In this document: piece after piece, positions 45,241-54,617 of the stretch
How the letters are laid out: each line of letters starts with the position of its first letter
How positions within the stretch are numbered: position 1 is the first letter of the stretch
Assembly: GCF_030811855.1 (NCBI RefSeq)
Contig: NZ_JAUSRN010000008.1
Coordinates: forward strand, 1-64,000
Direction of reading: 5' to 3'
Length of the DNA: 64,000 nt
Source: Variovorax paradoxus
GTDB lineage: Bacteria; Pseudomonadota; Gammaproteobacteria; Burkholderiales; Burkholderiaceae_C
Notes under the pieces: generated by a model
What the model was told of the DNA's origin: nothing
The model's database searches: none
Seen by the model: only the letters and a program-made list of their open reading frames with translations
Program-made: the position numbers and the translations under genes

Positions 45241-46308
45241 TCAAATCAGCGCCTGCGCGAGTTGCAGCCCGTAGCGCTGCTCCGCGTCCTGCAGGGCACG
45301 CGCGATCGACGGGTGCAGCCGCACCCCGTTCTTCGATTGCGCGTCCCGACGCTTCAAACCACCTTCGCCCGGCAGCCGCACCGGCTTTGCGGGGTCGATC
45401 GGCATGTTGTTGCGGCACTGCTCGGCCACGTGGTCCATCTGGCGCAGGAATGCTTCCTTGCCGCCGAACGCATTCAGGTCGTGTAGCGTGACGTGCACCG
45501 TCGCGCCCCAGCCCTCGGACGGATCGGCCCGGCCGTGGCCCGCGAGGCCGGCTGTCAGCGTCTCCACCAGCAGCGCCATTCCGTAGCCCTTGTGCCCATG
45601 GCTCAGGCCCCCGACCGGAAGCAGCGTGCCGGGCGGCTGGTCGAACAGCACCTGCGGGTTGTTGGTCGGCTTGCCGGTGGCGTCGATCAGCCATTCCTCG
45701 GCAAAGGTCTCGCCGGCCGCGCGCTTGCGGTTGCTCATGCCGTTGGTGGTGATGGAAGCCGAGATGTCGACCATCACGCCACCCTGCGACAGCGGAAAAC
45801 CCATGGCCAGCGGATTGGGCGTGAACACCGCCTGCGTGCCGCCGAAGGGCGCGACGCTGGCCGTGTTGGGGTCGGAGCACGCCAGCAGCATCAGCATGTC
45901 TTCCTGCAGCGCACGCAGCATGTAGACCGCGAGACAGGCGATGTGGTGGCTGCGGCGGATCACGAGCGATGCGGTGCCGAGCTCGCGGGCGCGCGGCAGC
46001 AGCAGGTCAAGGCCCTGATCCATGAGCCAGGGGCCGGGCAGGCGCTTGCCGTCCCACAACACTGCCGCCGGGCGGTCCGACAGCACCTCGGGCGTACCGT
46101 CGCGCGTCATGCCGCCAGATTCGATTTCCTTCACATAGCCGGCCAGCAGGGCGAGGCCGTGCGTGTCGTGGCCCAGTAGATCGCCTTCGACCAGCGTGCG
46201 GGCGACGCTGTCGGCCATCGATGCAGCGAGGCCGGCCTTCTGCAGCAAGGCGCTGCCGTAGTCCCTGAGTGCATCTGCGCTGTAGAGCGGAGCGGTGTCG
46301 TCGTTCAT
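45241..46308 (-). CDS. Ldh2/YbiC-family NAD(P)-dependent malate/lactate-type dehydrogenase
   Basis: A 355-residue oxidoreductase of the malate/L-lactate/ureidoglycolate dehydrogenase family (not related to classical lactate dehydrogenase). Signatures: DLLGHDTHGLALL, IRRSHHIACLAVYM with the conserved histidines, and SHGHKGYGMALLVETLTAGLAG. It reduces or oxidises 2-oxo/2-hydroxy acids. The start overlaps the serB stop by four bases; third gene of the leftward mfd-serB-ldh set. Confidence 0.85.
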   Translation of the reverse strand: MNDDTAPLYSADALRDYGSALLQKAGLAASMADSVARTLVEGDLLGHDTHGLALLAGYVKEIESGGMTRDGTPEVLSDRPAAVLWDGKRLPGPWLMDQGLDLLLPRARELGTASLVIRRSHHIACLAVYMLRALQEDMLMLLACSDPNTASVAPFGGTQAVFTPNPLAMGFPLSQGGVMVDISASITTNGMSNRKRAAGETFAEEWLIDATGKPTNNPQVLFDQPPGTLLPVGGLSHGHKGYGMALLVETLTAGLAGHGRADPSEGWGATVHVTLHDLNAFGGKEAFLRQMDHVAEQCRNNMPIDPAKPVRLPGEGGLKRRDAQSKNGVRLHPSIARALQDAEQRYGLQLAQALI

Positions 46309-47015
46309 TTCAGAATCTCCAGCAAGCGGTCGAGGCCGCCTTCGTTGATGGCCACCATGGCCTGCTCGCGCACCTTCGGCTTGGCGTGATACGCCACCGA
46401 GAGGCCGGCTTCGCCCATCATCGGCAGGTCGTTGGCGCCGTCGCCCACGGCAATGGCCTCTTGCGGCGAAATGCCCATGAGCGATGCGACTTCGAGCAGC
46501 GTGCGGCGCTTTTCGGCGCCGTCGCAGATATCCCCCCAGCTTTGCTGTACCACCTGGCCCGTGAGCTGGCCATCGGCCTCGTCGAGCAGGTTGGAACGCG
46601 CGAAGTCGATGCCCAGGCGGTCTTTCACGCGGTTGGCAAAGAAGGTGAAGCCGCCCGACACCAGCAGCACCTTGAGCCCCGCCGCCTTGCAGGCCGCCAC
46701 CAGTTCGGCCGCGCCCGGGTTAAGCCTCAGCCGCTGGTCGTACACCTGCTGCAGCGCCTCAACCGGCACGCCCTTCAGCAGCGCCACGCGGCGGCGCAGG
46801 CTTTCCTTGAAGTCCTTGATCTCGCCGCGCATCGTAGCTTCGGTGATGGCGGCCACCTCGGCCTTCTTACCGACGGCATCGGCGATCTCGTCAATGCATT
46901 CGATGTTGATCAGCGTCGAATCCATGTCGAACGCGATCAGCTTGAAGTCGGCGAGCTTCAGCGGCGGCTTTACACGCTGCAGAACGAGGCCGAAAGAAAA
47001 TTCGATGGCGTTCAT
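46305..47015 (-). CDS. serB: Phosphoserine phosphatase
   Basis: A 236-residue HAD-superfamily phosphatase that makes serine from O-phosphoserine. Motif I FDMDSTLINIECIDEIAD with the nucleophile aspartate, motif II LLVSGGFTFF and motif III/IV AVGDGANDLPMM are complete. It lacks the ACT domain of some SerB proteins. Start and stop both overlap neighbours by four bases (mfd upstream, Ldh gene downstream), so the three genes are probably one translation-coupled operon. Confidence 0.95.
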   Translation of the reverse strand: MNAIEFSFGLVLQRVKPPLKLADFKLIAFDMDSTLINIECIDEIADAVGKKAEVAAITEATMRGEIKDFKESLRRRVALLKGVPVEALQQVYDQRLRLNPGAAELVAACKAAGLKVLLVSGGFTFFANRVKDRLGIDFARSNLLDEADGQLTGQVVQQSWGDICDGAEKRRTLLEVASLMGISPQEAIAVGDGANDLPMMGEAGLSVAYHAKPKVREQAMVAINEGGLDRLLEILK

Positions 47016-50000
47016 GCGGGAACGGTTTCCTTGACGATGGGTTGACCGAGGCTGCGCAGCACGTCGCGCACCATTTGCGCGCGCTCCTTCGGTTCCTTGA
47101 GTTCACGCTCGATGCGCAGCTTTTCGTTGCCGGCGAGCTTGATGTGCTTGTTCTTCTGGATCAGATGGATGATGGCCATGGAATCGACCGGCGGATCCTT
47201 TTTGAACGTGATGTGGATCACGCCCGGCGCCGCATCGACCTTGACCACGCCATAGGGCCGCGCCAGCACGCGCAGCCGGTGCGTGTCGATCAGCGTCTGC
47301 GCCTGCGGCGGCAGCTTGCCGAAGCGGTCGACGATTTCTTCCAGCAGCGTGTCGATCTGGTCGGGTGTCTTGGCGGTGGCCAGCTTCTTGTAGAACGACA
47401 GGCGCAGATGCACGTCGCCGCAGTAGTCGTCGGGCAGCAGGGCGGGGGCATGCAGGTTGATCTCGGTCGTGACCGACAGCGGCGCGAGCAGGTCGGGCTC
47501 CTGTCCCGCCTTGAGCGCGCGCACGGCTTCGCTCAGCATCTCGTTGTAGAGCTGGAAGCCGATCTCCATCATGTTGCCGCTCTGGTTCTCGCCCAGCACT
47601 TCGCCGGTGCCGCGGATCTCCAGGTCATGCATCGCGAGGTAGAAGCCGGAGCCCAGTTCTTCCATCTGCTGGATGGCGTCGAGCCGCTGGGCCGCCTGCT
47701 TGGTCAGGCCCTCGGTGTCCGGCACCATGAGGTAGGCATAGGCCTGGTGGTGTGATCGCCCGACGCGGCCGCGCAACTGGTGCAGCTGCGCCAGGCCGAA
47801 CTTGTCGGCGCGGCTCATCACAATGGTGTTGGCGGTCGGCACGTCGATGCCGGTCTCGATGATGGTCGAGCACAGCAATAGGTTGTAGCGCTGCGCCACG
47901 AAGTCGCGCATCACGCGCTCCAGCTCGCGCTCGGGCATCTGGCCGTGGGCCACGGCGATGCGGGCCTCAGGAAGAATTTCTTCGAGCTTCTGGCGCCGGT
48001 TCTCGATGGTCTCGACCTCGTTGTGCAGGAAGTAGACCTGCCCGCCGCGCTTCAGCTCGCGCAGCACTGCCTCACGGATCACGCCGGTGCCCTCGTTGCG
48101 CACGAAGGTCTTGATGGCCAGGCGCCGCTGCGGTGCGGTCGCAATCACGCTCAGGTCGCGAAGGCCTTCGAGCGCCATGCCCAGCGTGCGCGGAATGGGT
48201 GTGGCGGTGAGCGTGAGCACGTCGACCTCGGCGCGCATCGCCTTCATCGCCTCCTTGTGGCGCACGCCGAAGCGGTGCTCCTCGTCGATGATGAGAAGGC
48301 CCAGGTTCTTGAACTTGATCGACGGCGACAGCAGCTTGTGCGTGCCGACCACGATGTCGACCGTGCCTTCGGCCAGGCCCTTGGCGGCCGCGGTGATTTC
48401 CTTGGCCGAACGGAAGCGGCTCATTTCGGCCACCTTGACCGGCCACTTGGCGAAGCGGTCGACCAGCGTCTGGTAGTGCTGCTCGGCCAGCAGCGTGGTG
48501 GGCGCGAGGAAGGCCACCTGCTTGCCGCCGGTGATCGCGATGAAGGCGGCGCGCAACGCGACCTCGGTCTTGCCGAAGCCCACGTCGCCGCAGACGAGGC
48601 GGTCCATCGGCTGCGGCGAGATCATGTCCTGCACCACGGCGTGGATCGCGGCCTTCTGGTCGGCCGTTTCCTGGAAACCGAAGTCGTTGGCGAAGACCTC
48701 ATAGTCGGCGGCCGAAAAGCGGAAGGCGTGGCCCTGGCGCGCCGCGCGGCGGGCGTAGATGTTGAGCAGCTCGGCGGCCGAGTCGCGCACCTGTTCTGCC
48801 GCCTTGCGCTTGGCTTTTTCCCACTGGCCGGAGCCCAGCTTGTGCAGCGGCGCCTCGTCGGCGCTGACGCCGGTGTAGCGGCTGATCTGGTGCAGCTGCG
48901 AAACAGGCACGTAGAGCGTGGCCTTGTCGGCGTACTCCAGGTGCAGCATTTCCTGCAGAAGCGGCTTGCCTTCGGGATCGACGCCCTGGCCCAGGTCCAT
49001 GTGGATCAGGCCGCGGTAGCGGCCGATGCCGTGCGCGGTGTGGACCACCGGGTCGCCCACGTTCAGCTCCGAAAGGTCCTTGATCAGCGCCTCGACGTCG
49101 CTGACCTGTTCCTGCTTTTTGTTGCGGCGGCGGGTGGTGGGCGCGGTGGCGAAGAGCTCGGTCTCGGTGACGAGGTCGATGCCCTGTTCGCGCCATGCGA
49201 AGCCCGATGCCAGCGCGGCGGTGGCGATGCCGATCTTTTCGTCGTTCGAAGCCTCGAACTCGGCCAGCGAGTCGAAGGCCGGCGGGCTGACGCCGCTGGC
49301 GCGCAGGAAGTCGAGCAGGCTTTCGCGCCGGCCTTCGCTTTCGGCAATCAGCAGCACGCGGTGTGGCGTGGCCTTGATGTGGGCCTTGAGGCCGACCAGC
49401 GGATCCTCGGCGCCGCGCACCACCGCGAACGGCGGGAGCTTGTCGAACTCTGCGTAGGGTGTGTCCGTGGCGATGTCGCCCCGAATGGCCAGCTGCGCAT
49501 GCGGCTTGGCCCGCTGGTAGAACTGCTCGGCGTTGAGGAACAGCGCCTCTGGTGGCAGTGCTGGCCGCTCCAGGTCGCCGCGCACCAGGCGGTAGCGCTC
49601 GTTGGTGTCCTGCCAGAAATGCTGGAAGGCGGGTTCGAGATCGCCGTGCAGCACCACGGTGGCATCGGGTCCGAAGTAGTCGAACACCGTGGCCGTCTCG
49701 TCGAAGAACAGCGGCAGGTAGTACTCGATGCCGGCGGTGGCCACGCCGTTGCCCATGTCCTTGTAGATGCGGCTCTTGGTCGGGTCGCCCTCGAGCAGCT
49801 CGCGCCAGCGGCTTCGAAAGCGCGCGCGGGCGTCGTCGTCCATCGGGAACTCGCGGCCCGGCAGCAGGCGCACCTCGGGGACGGGGTAGAGGCTGCGCTG
49901 GGTGTCGGGGTCGAAGGTGCGAATCGAGTCAATCTCGTCGTCGAACAGGTCGACGCGAAAGGGCACGGGCGAACCCATGGGAAACAGGTCGATCAGGCCG

Positions 50001-50494
50001 CCGCGCACCGCGTATTCGCCCGGGCTCACCACCTGCGTCACATGGCTGTAGCCGGCTAGCGTGAGCTGGGCCTTGAGCTTCGATTCCTCGAGCTTCTGCT
50101 TGGCCTTGAAGTGGAAGGTATAGCCGGCCAGGAAGGCGGGCGGCGCCAGCCGGTAGAGCGCGGTGGTGGCGGGCACCAGCACCACGTCGGCTTCTTTCTG
50201 GCTGATGCGCCAGAGCGTGGCGAGCCGCTCGCTGATCAGGTCCTGGTGCGGGGAAAAGCTGTCGTAGGGCAGCGTTTCCCAGTCGGGGAACAGGGCACAG
50301 CGCAGGTCCGGCGCGAAGAACGCGATCTCGTCGATCAGGCGCTGGGCGTCGTTGGCGTCCGCCGTGAACACCGCGGTGGCGCGGCCCGCGGCCTTTTCGC
50401 GCATGCCCAGCTGCGCAAGCAGCAGCGCATCGGCCGACAAGGGAGGACGCGGCAGCGTGAATCGCTTGCCCGCCGTGAGGTGGGGGAGGTCCAT
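47012..50494 (-). CDS. mfd: Transcription-repair coupling factor
   Basis: An 1160-residue DNA translocase that releases stalled RNA polymerase and recruits UvrA. Order: UvrB-like damage-recognition region (about 1-350), RNA-polymerase-interacting domain (about 480-550, DPVVHTAHGIGRYRGL), helicase lobes with Walker A VCGDVGFGKTEV and Walker B LLIIDEEHRFG, TRG motif and C-terminal UvrA-masking domain. ATG 50494 (MDLPHLTAGKR) matches family N-termini; the frame is open further upstream but would overlap ispD. Diverges from ispD-ispF. Confidence 0.97.
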   Translation of the reverse strand: MDLPHLTAGKRFTLPRPPLSADALLLAQLGMREKAAGRATAVFTADANDAQRLIDEIAFFAPDLRCALFPDWETLPYDSFSPHQDLISERLATLWRISQKEADVVLVPATTALYRLAPPAFLAGYTFHFKAKQKLEESKLKAQLTLAGYSHVTQVVSPGEYAVRGGLIDLFPMGSPVPFRVDLFDDEIDSIRTFDPDTQRSLYPVPEVRLLPGREFPMDDDARARFRSRWRELLEGDPTKSRIYKDMGNGVATAGIEYYLPLFFDETATVFDYFGPDATVVLHGDLEPAFQHFWQDTNERYRLVRGDLERPALPPEALFLNAEQFYQRAKPHAQLAIRGDIATDTPYAEFDKLPPFAVVRGAEDPLVGLKAHIKATPHRVLLIAESEGRRESLLDFLRASGVSPPAFDSLAEFEASNDEKIGIATAALASGFAWREQGIDLVTETELFATAPTTRRRNKKQEQVSDVEALIKDLSELNVGDPVVHTAHGIGRYRGLIHMDLGQGVDPEGKPLLQEMLHLEYADKATLYVPVSQLHQISRYTGVSADEAPLHKLGSGQWEKAKRKAAEQVRDSAAELLNIYARRAARQGHAFRFSAADYEVFANDFGFQETADQKAAIHAVVQDMISPQPMDRLVCGDVGFGKTEVALRAAFIAITGGKQVAFLAPTTLLAEQHYQTLVDRFAKWPVKVAEMSRFRSAKEITAAAKGLAEGTVDIVVGTHKLLSPSIKFKNLGLLIIDEEHRFGVRHKEAMKAMRAEVDVLTLTATPIPRTLGMALEGLRDLSVIATAPQRRLAIKTFVRNEGTGVIREAVLRELKRGGQVYFLHNEVETIENRRQKLEEILPEARIAVAHGQMPERELERVMRDFVAQRYNLLLCSTIIETGIDVPTANTIVMSRADKFGLAQLHQLRGRVGRSHHQAYAYLMVPDTEGLTKQAAQRLDAIQQMEELGSGFYLAMHDLEIRGTGEVLGENQSGNMMEIGFQLYNEMLSEAVRALKAGQEPDLLAPLSVTTEINLHAPALLPDDYCGDVHLRLSFYKKLATAKTPDQIDTLLEEIVDRFGKLPPQAQTLIDTHRLRVLARPYGVVKVDAAPGVIHITFKKDPPVDSMAIIHLIQKNKHIKLAGNEKLRIERELKEPKERAQMVRDVLRSLGQPIVKETVPA

Positions 50495-50608
50495 GGAACG
50501 CTTTAAAAATGCAGAACACCCCGCGCCGCTGGCGAGGGGTGTGAGATGGTCGATTCTAGAATGGCGGCCCCTTGTTCGCTTGCCGGCCCTAGCCCGGTGC
50601 CGGAGCCC

Positions 50609-51322
50609 ATGTCTTCCTCCCGACTTTTCGTTCTGATTCCTTGCGCCGGCTCGGGCCACCGCGCGGGCGGCGCGCTGCCCAAGCAATACCAGCGGCTCGC
50701 GGGCGCTTCCTTGGTGGCTCACACGGTGGAGGCGTTCCGTGCGCTGGCGGGCCGCTTTGCCGGCTTGGCGGTGGTGGTGGCGCCGGACGACCGCGACGTG
50801 CAGGCGGCGCTGCCGCGCTTTCCGGCCACGGGCGAGTTTCTGCTGCAGGTGGGAGGCGTCACGCGGGCGGCCACGGTGCGCAACGGCTTGGCCGCGTTGC
50901 GGAAAAAAGGGGCCGGCGCGCACGACTGGGTGCTGGTGCACGACGCCGCCCGCTGTCTGGTCACATCGAGCCAGATCGAGGCGCTGATCGCCGCCTGCGA
51001 GCACGACGCCGTCGGTGGTCTGTTGGCCCAGCGCCTGGCCGACACGCTCAAGGTGTCGTCGGCCGAAAGCCGGGTGTCGCAGACGCTGCCGCGCGCCGAC
51101 AAGTGGCTGGCCCAGACGCCGCAGATGTTTCGCATCGGCATGCTGCTCGATGCGCTGGAGCGCACGGGCGACGCGGTAACGGACGAAGCCGGCGCCATCG
51201 AGGCGATCGGCCTTGCGCCGCTGCTGGTACCGGGCACCGCGCAGAATTTCAAGGTGACCTTTCCGGAAGACTTCGCGCTGGCAGAAGCGGTCTTACTGGG
51301 CCGCAAGAAGGCCAGAGCATGA
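50609..51322 (+). CDS. ispD: 2-C-methyl-D-erythritol 4-phosphate cytidylyltransferase
   Basis: A 237-residue enzyme of the MEP isoprenoid pathway that makes CDP-methylerythritol. The CTP-binding N-terminus [20 protein letters not shown] is a variant of the usual P-A-A-G-x-G-x-R, with Cys in place of Ala. [10 protein letters not shown] and [10 protein letters not shown] are the other signatures. ATG 50609 matches the family start. Co-transcribed and overlapping with ispF (ATGA). Confidence 0.93.
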   Translation: MSSSRLFVLIPCAGSGHRAGGALPKQYQRLAGASLVAHTVEAFRALAGRFAGLAVVVAPDDRDVQAALPRFPATGEFLLQVGGVTRAATVRNGLAALRKKGAGAHDWVLVHDAARCLVTSSQIEALIAACEHDAVGGLLAQRLADTLKVSSAESRVSQTLPRADKWLAQTPQMFRIGMLLDALERTGDAVTDEAGAIEAIGLAPLLVPGTAQNFKVTFPEDFALAEAVLLGRKKARA

Positions 51323-51807
51323 GCACCCCTTTTGACATCCGTGTCGGCGAGGGCTGGGACGTTCACCAACTGGTGGCGGGGCGCAAGCTGATTCTGGGCG
51401 GTGTCGAGGTGCCACACACTACCGGGCTCCTGGGCCATTCGGACGCCGACGTGCTGCTGCATGCCATCACCGACGCCCTGCTGGGCGCGGCGGGCCTGGG
51501 CGATATCGGACGGCATTTCCCCGACACCGATGCGCAGTTTCGCGGCGCCGATTCGGCCGTGCTGCTTGGCGAAGCGGCGCGCCGCGTGCGTGCCGCGGGC
51601 TGGGAGATCGGCAACGTCGACAGCACGGTGATCGCGCAGGCGCCCAAGCTGGCCCCGCACATTCCGGCCATGTGCCAGCGCATCGCAACGGCGCTGGGCC
51701 TCGCGCCCGACCAGGTCAACGTGAAGGCCAAGACGGCCGAAAAGCTGGGTCCGGTTGGCGAGGGCCGCGCGATGGAAGCGCGCGCGGTGGTGCTGCTGCA
51801 CCGCTGA
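51319..51807 (+). CDS. ispF: 2-C-methyl-D-erythritol 2,4-cyclodiphosphate synthase
   Basis: A 162-residue trimeric Zn enzyme that cyclises CDP-ME 2-phosphate. [10 protein letters not shown] and [29 protein letters not shown] contain the metal ligands; [14 protein letters not shown] closes the active site. Translationally coupled to ispD. The stop is one nucleotide from the convergent histidine kinase gene. The ispDF pair lies divergent to mfd. Confidence 0.96.
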   Translation: MSTPFDIRVGEGWDVHQLVAGRKLILGGVEVPHTTGLLGHSDADVLLHAITDALLGAAGLGDIGRHFPDTDAQFRGADSAVLLGEAARRVRAAGWEIGNVDSTVIAQAPKLAPHIPAMCQRIATALGLAPDQVNVKAKTAEKLGPVGEGRAMEARAVVLLHR

Positions 51808-51808
51808 A

Positions 51809-53284
51809 TCAGGCGCGCCGGACCCCTGGGGCTTCGACGGGCCTGGGTTCAGGCATGGCGCGCGGCATGCGGATGTGCGCCGCCAGGCCACGCCCCGGCG
51901 TGCTGGTGAGCGCAAAGGTGCCCCCCATGCGCTCGATGTTCTTTGCCACGATCGACAGGCCGAGGCCGGCTCCGGCGGCTGAGGTGCGCGCCACGTCGCC
52001 GCGGAAGAACGGCTTCGTCAGTTGCGAGAGCAGGGCGGGCTCGACGCCCGCGCCGTGGTCGCGCACCTTGATCAGCACCGCATCGTTGTTGGCCTGGGCC
52101 TGGATCACCACGTCGGCCACGCCAGTGGAAGGCGTTTTGCCGTAGCGCCGCGCGTTCTCCACCAGGTTGGAGATCACGCGCGTGAGCTCGACCTCGTCGC
52201 CGAGCACGCGAAGGTCGGACGGCACGTCGACCCGGATCTTCATTTCCTCGTAGTCCTGCACGGCATAGGTGCATGCGTCGACCACGTCGCGCAGCAGCAC
52301 GGGCTTTGGGTCGACATGATCGGGCCGTGCGTAGTCGAGGAACTTGTCGATGATGGCGTCGAGTTGGGCGATGTCGGCCGCCATGTGGTCGCGCGCGTCC
52401 TCGTCGGCCACGCTCATCTCGGTTTCCAGGCGCAGCCGCGCGAGCGGCGTGCGCAGATCGTGCGAGATGCCGGCCAGCATGATGGCGCGGTCCTGCTCGA
52501 TCTTGGCGAGCTGGTCGGCCATGCGATTGAAGCCGATGTTGACCGCGCGGATCTCGTTGGTGCGCGCGCTCTCGTCGAGCCGGTGCGCCTCGTACTCGCC
52601 TTCGCGCACCTGCATGGTGGCGCGCGACAGCTGCTTGAGCGGCAGGTTGATGAGTCGGGTGATCAGCGCCGCACCGGCCAGGGACAGGGCCATGGCCGTG
52701 CTGAGCCAGACCAGCCACGTGCGGCCTCCTACGATGCTAAAGCGAGTCGGGTCGAGCAGCAACCAGTAGGCGTCGCTTTCGATGGTGAAGCCGATCCACA
52801 GGCCGGGCTCGTCGTTGACGCGGCTGGCCACCGTGGTGCCTTCGCCGAGCTGGTCGATCAGCTCCTCAGTCACTCGTTGGTCGAGCGCGCCGCTGGTGTA
52901 GGGCTGGAAGCGGTCGTTGGGTTCGCGCGGCAGGATGCGCACGCCTTCCTGGTCGGCCAGCGTCTTGATCAGCGACACCCGCGTGATTGCGTCCGAATAC
53001 ACCAGCGCCGCGCGCGTGAGGTTCACGAGCGAGGCGATCTGGTGCGCCGTCTGAATGGCGCGGGGCTCGTATTCGAGCGAGCGAAAGGTCTGCAGCCACG
53101 CGACCGTGCAGCCGACCAGCAACAGCGCGAGCAGGAAGAACGTGCGCCAGAAAAGGCTGAAGCCGAGCTTGAGGCCCGGTCGTCGGTCACGCTGGCCGGC
53201 GCCCTCGAGAGGGCTCGGCATCGTGACCTGGGCGCCGTCCTCCTGGGCTGGGCTGGGTCTGGCTGAATTCAGGCCGATGGCCAC
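51809..53284 (-). CDS. Sensor histidine kinase (EnvZ/RisS-like)
   Basis: A 491-residue membrane sensor. Span 1 (about 45-65) and span 2 (about 185-205) enclose a ~120-residue periplasmic domain (RisS_PPD-like). A HAMP linker, the H-box AGISHDLRTPLARL and an HATPase domain with NLVENARRYG and AGAGLGLSIVAKNIERMGG follow. It should phosphorylate the OmpR-like regulator encoded 12 nt upstream. The start could also be ATG 53221, as the first ~20 residues are not obviously conserved. Confidence 0.9.
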   Translation of the reverse strand: MAIGLNSARPSPAQEDGAQVTMPSPLEGAGQRDRRPGLKLGFSLFWRTFFLLALLLVGCTVAWLQTFRSLEYEPRAIQTAHQIASLVNLTRAALVYSDAITRVSLIKTLADQEGVRILPREPNDRFQPYTSGALDQRVTEELIDQLGEGTTVASRVNDEPGLWIGFTIESDAYWLLLDPTRFSIVGGRTWLVWLSTAMALSLAGAALITRLINLPLKQLSRATMQVREGEYEAHRLDESARTNEIRAVNIGFNRMADQLAKIEQDRAIMLAGISHDLRTPLARLRLETEMSVADEDARDHMAADIAQLDAIIDKFLDYARPDHVDPKPVLLRDVVDACTYAVQDYEEMKIRVDVPSDLRVLGDEVELTRVISNLVENARRYGKTPSTGVADVVIQAQANNDAVLIKVRDHGAGVEPALLSQLTKPFFRGDVARTSAAGAGLGLSIVAKNIERMGGTFALTSTPGRGLAAHIRMPRAMPEPRPVEAPGVRRA

Positions 53285-53296
53285 CAGCGAATGTCG

Positions 53297-54028
53297 TCAG
53301 GCCGTGCCATCCGGCACGAAGACATAGCCCACGCCCCACACCGTCTGGATGTAGCGGGGTGCCGCGGCGTCGGCCTCGACCAGCTTGCGCAGGCGCGAGA
53401 TCTGCACGTCGAGACTGCGGTCGAAGGGTTCGAATTCGCGCCCGCGCGCCAACTGGGCGAGTTTTTCGCGCGAAAGCGGCTGGCGCGGGTGGCGCACCAG
53501 CGCTTTCAGCATCGCGAATTCGCCGGTGGTGAGGGACAGTTCCTCACCGTCCTTCTTGAGCGTGCGCGACCCGAGGTCGAAGGCGAACGGCCCGAAAGTG
53601 ACGGTTTCGTTCTCGGTGGAAGGCGCGCCTGGCGCTTCCAGTGGCGGACGTCGGCGCAGCACCGCGTGCACGCGCGCCAGCAGTTCGCGGGGGTTGAAGG
53701 GCTTGCCGAGGTAGTCGTCGGCGCCGACCTCGAGGCCCACGATGCGATCAACGTCTTCGCCCTTGGCGGTGAGCATGATGATCGGCGTGCGGTCATTGGC
53801 GGCGCGCAGGCGGCGGCAGACCGAAAGGCCGTCCTCGCCGGGCATCATCAGGTCGAGCACGATCAAATCGACCGTGTCGCGCAACAGGATGCGGTTGAGC
53901 GCCTTGCCGTCCTCGGCCACGATCACTTCGAAACCTTCCTGGGTCAGGTAGCGGCGAAGCAGGTCGCGGATGCGGGCGTCGTCGTCGACGATCACGATCT
54001 TGTCAGTGCGAGCGGGAACTTGAGTCAT
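53297..54028 (-). CDS. ompR: OmpR-family response regulator (OmpR/RisA-like)
   Basis: A 243-residue regulator. Receiver domain about 8-125 with phosphoacceptor Asp59 (VLDLMMPGEDG) and the conserved Lys in GKPFNPRELLARV; winged-helix DNA-binding domain about 145-240 (PRQPLSREKLAQLARG... and RSLDVQISRLRKLVEADAAAPRYIQTVWGVGYVF). First gene of the leftward two-component operon. TTTGTAAC/GTTACAAA repeats in its upstream gap resemble OmpR half-sites, which suggests autoregulation. Confidence 0.92.
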   Translation of the reverse strand: MTQVPARTDKIVIVDDDARIRDLLRRYLTQEGFEVIVAEDGKALNRILLRDTVDLIVLDLMMPGEDGLSVCRRLRAANDRTPIIMLTAKGEDVDRIVGLEVGADDYLGKPFNPRELLARVHAVLRRRPPLEAPGAPSTENETVTFGPFAFDLGSRTLKKDGEELSLTTGEFAMLKALVRHPRQPLSREKLAQLARGREFEPFDRSLDVQISRLRKLVEADAAAPRYIQTVWGVGYVFVPDGTA

Positions 54029-54043
54029 TTCTACAACGTTGAA

Positions 54044-54121
54044 TTTGTAACAGCGTCGATTCTGAAGGCGTTAAGCCGCCGCTGAGCCAGTTTTACTTAT
54101 GGTTTGACACTAAGTTACAAA
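54044..54121. promoter_or_regulatory. Inverted TTTGTAAC / GTTACAAA pair upstream of the ompR-like gene
   Basis: TTTGTAAC (54044-54051) and GTTACAAA (54114-54121) are exact inverted copies in the 172-nt AT-richer gap between the response regulator and the divergent small secreted-protein gene. They resemble the TTTGTAAC-type half-sites bound by OmpR in enterobacteria. The wide spacing makes them two separate candidate sites rather than one operator. Confidence 0.35.
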
Positions 54122-54200
54122 ACTTGCGGTCGCTAGCTGTCTAGCCATCCGGCGTTCGTTCAGCGGTGGCAAAGTCCACTTGTCCTATGACTTTTGCTCA

Positions 54201-54560
54201 ATGAGAACCCTCTTTTCCGCGTTGCCGATCCTCGTTGCCTGCAGCTGCGGCCCCACCTGGGCCACGGCTGGCGAATTCCTCAAGGTCGGGGATTCGCGCC
54301 GCAACGAAGTGCGCGAGGCGGTGGCGGCTCACCGCGCGTCACAGCGTGCCGAGATCCGGCGAGAGGAGGCCGCGGCCGGCAGGCGCCTTACGGCTGCCGA
54401 GCTCTTCGAATTGCGGCAGCAGGTGCGCGGCCAGTGGACGCCGCCCGGCACACCCCCCAGGGCCATGAATTCGGCAGAATCGCAGCCGGCCGAGCGAATC
54501 GCGCCGCCGCCGATGTCGGCAGCGCGCGCGTTGACCTTGCCCCGTAGCCAGCGCCGTTAA
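54201..54560 (+). CDS. Small exported protein of unknown function
   Basis: A 119-residue protein that I do not recognise. It has a signal peptide (MRTLFSALPILVACSCGPTW...); LVAC at 12-15 could be a lipobox, or cleavage may occur after ATA. The mature part has a charged helical stretch (RRNEVREAVAAHRASQRAEI...), then a Pro-rich, low-complexity C-terminus. It is divergent to the OmpR-like regulator and upstream of the SIMPL gene, so the two-component system might control it. Confidence 0.6.
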   Translation: MRTLFSALPILVACSCGPTWATAGEFLKVGDSRRNEVREAVAAHRASQRAEIRREEAAAGRRLTAAELFELRQQVRGQWTPPGTPPRAMNSAESQPAERIAPPPMSAARALTLPRSQRR

Positions 54561-54617
54561 CGCGGCGCGGCGCGCGTTTCTGCGTTTCTTGAATACCAAT
54601 CCAGGGGGTAACTCGTC

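Noticed and set aside
47945..50059. 704-codon rightward frame opposite mfd
   Set aside because: Antisense to well-conserved mfd; the His/Gln/Val/Gly-rich composition is the usual shadow of a high-GC gene.
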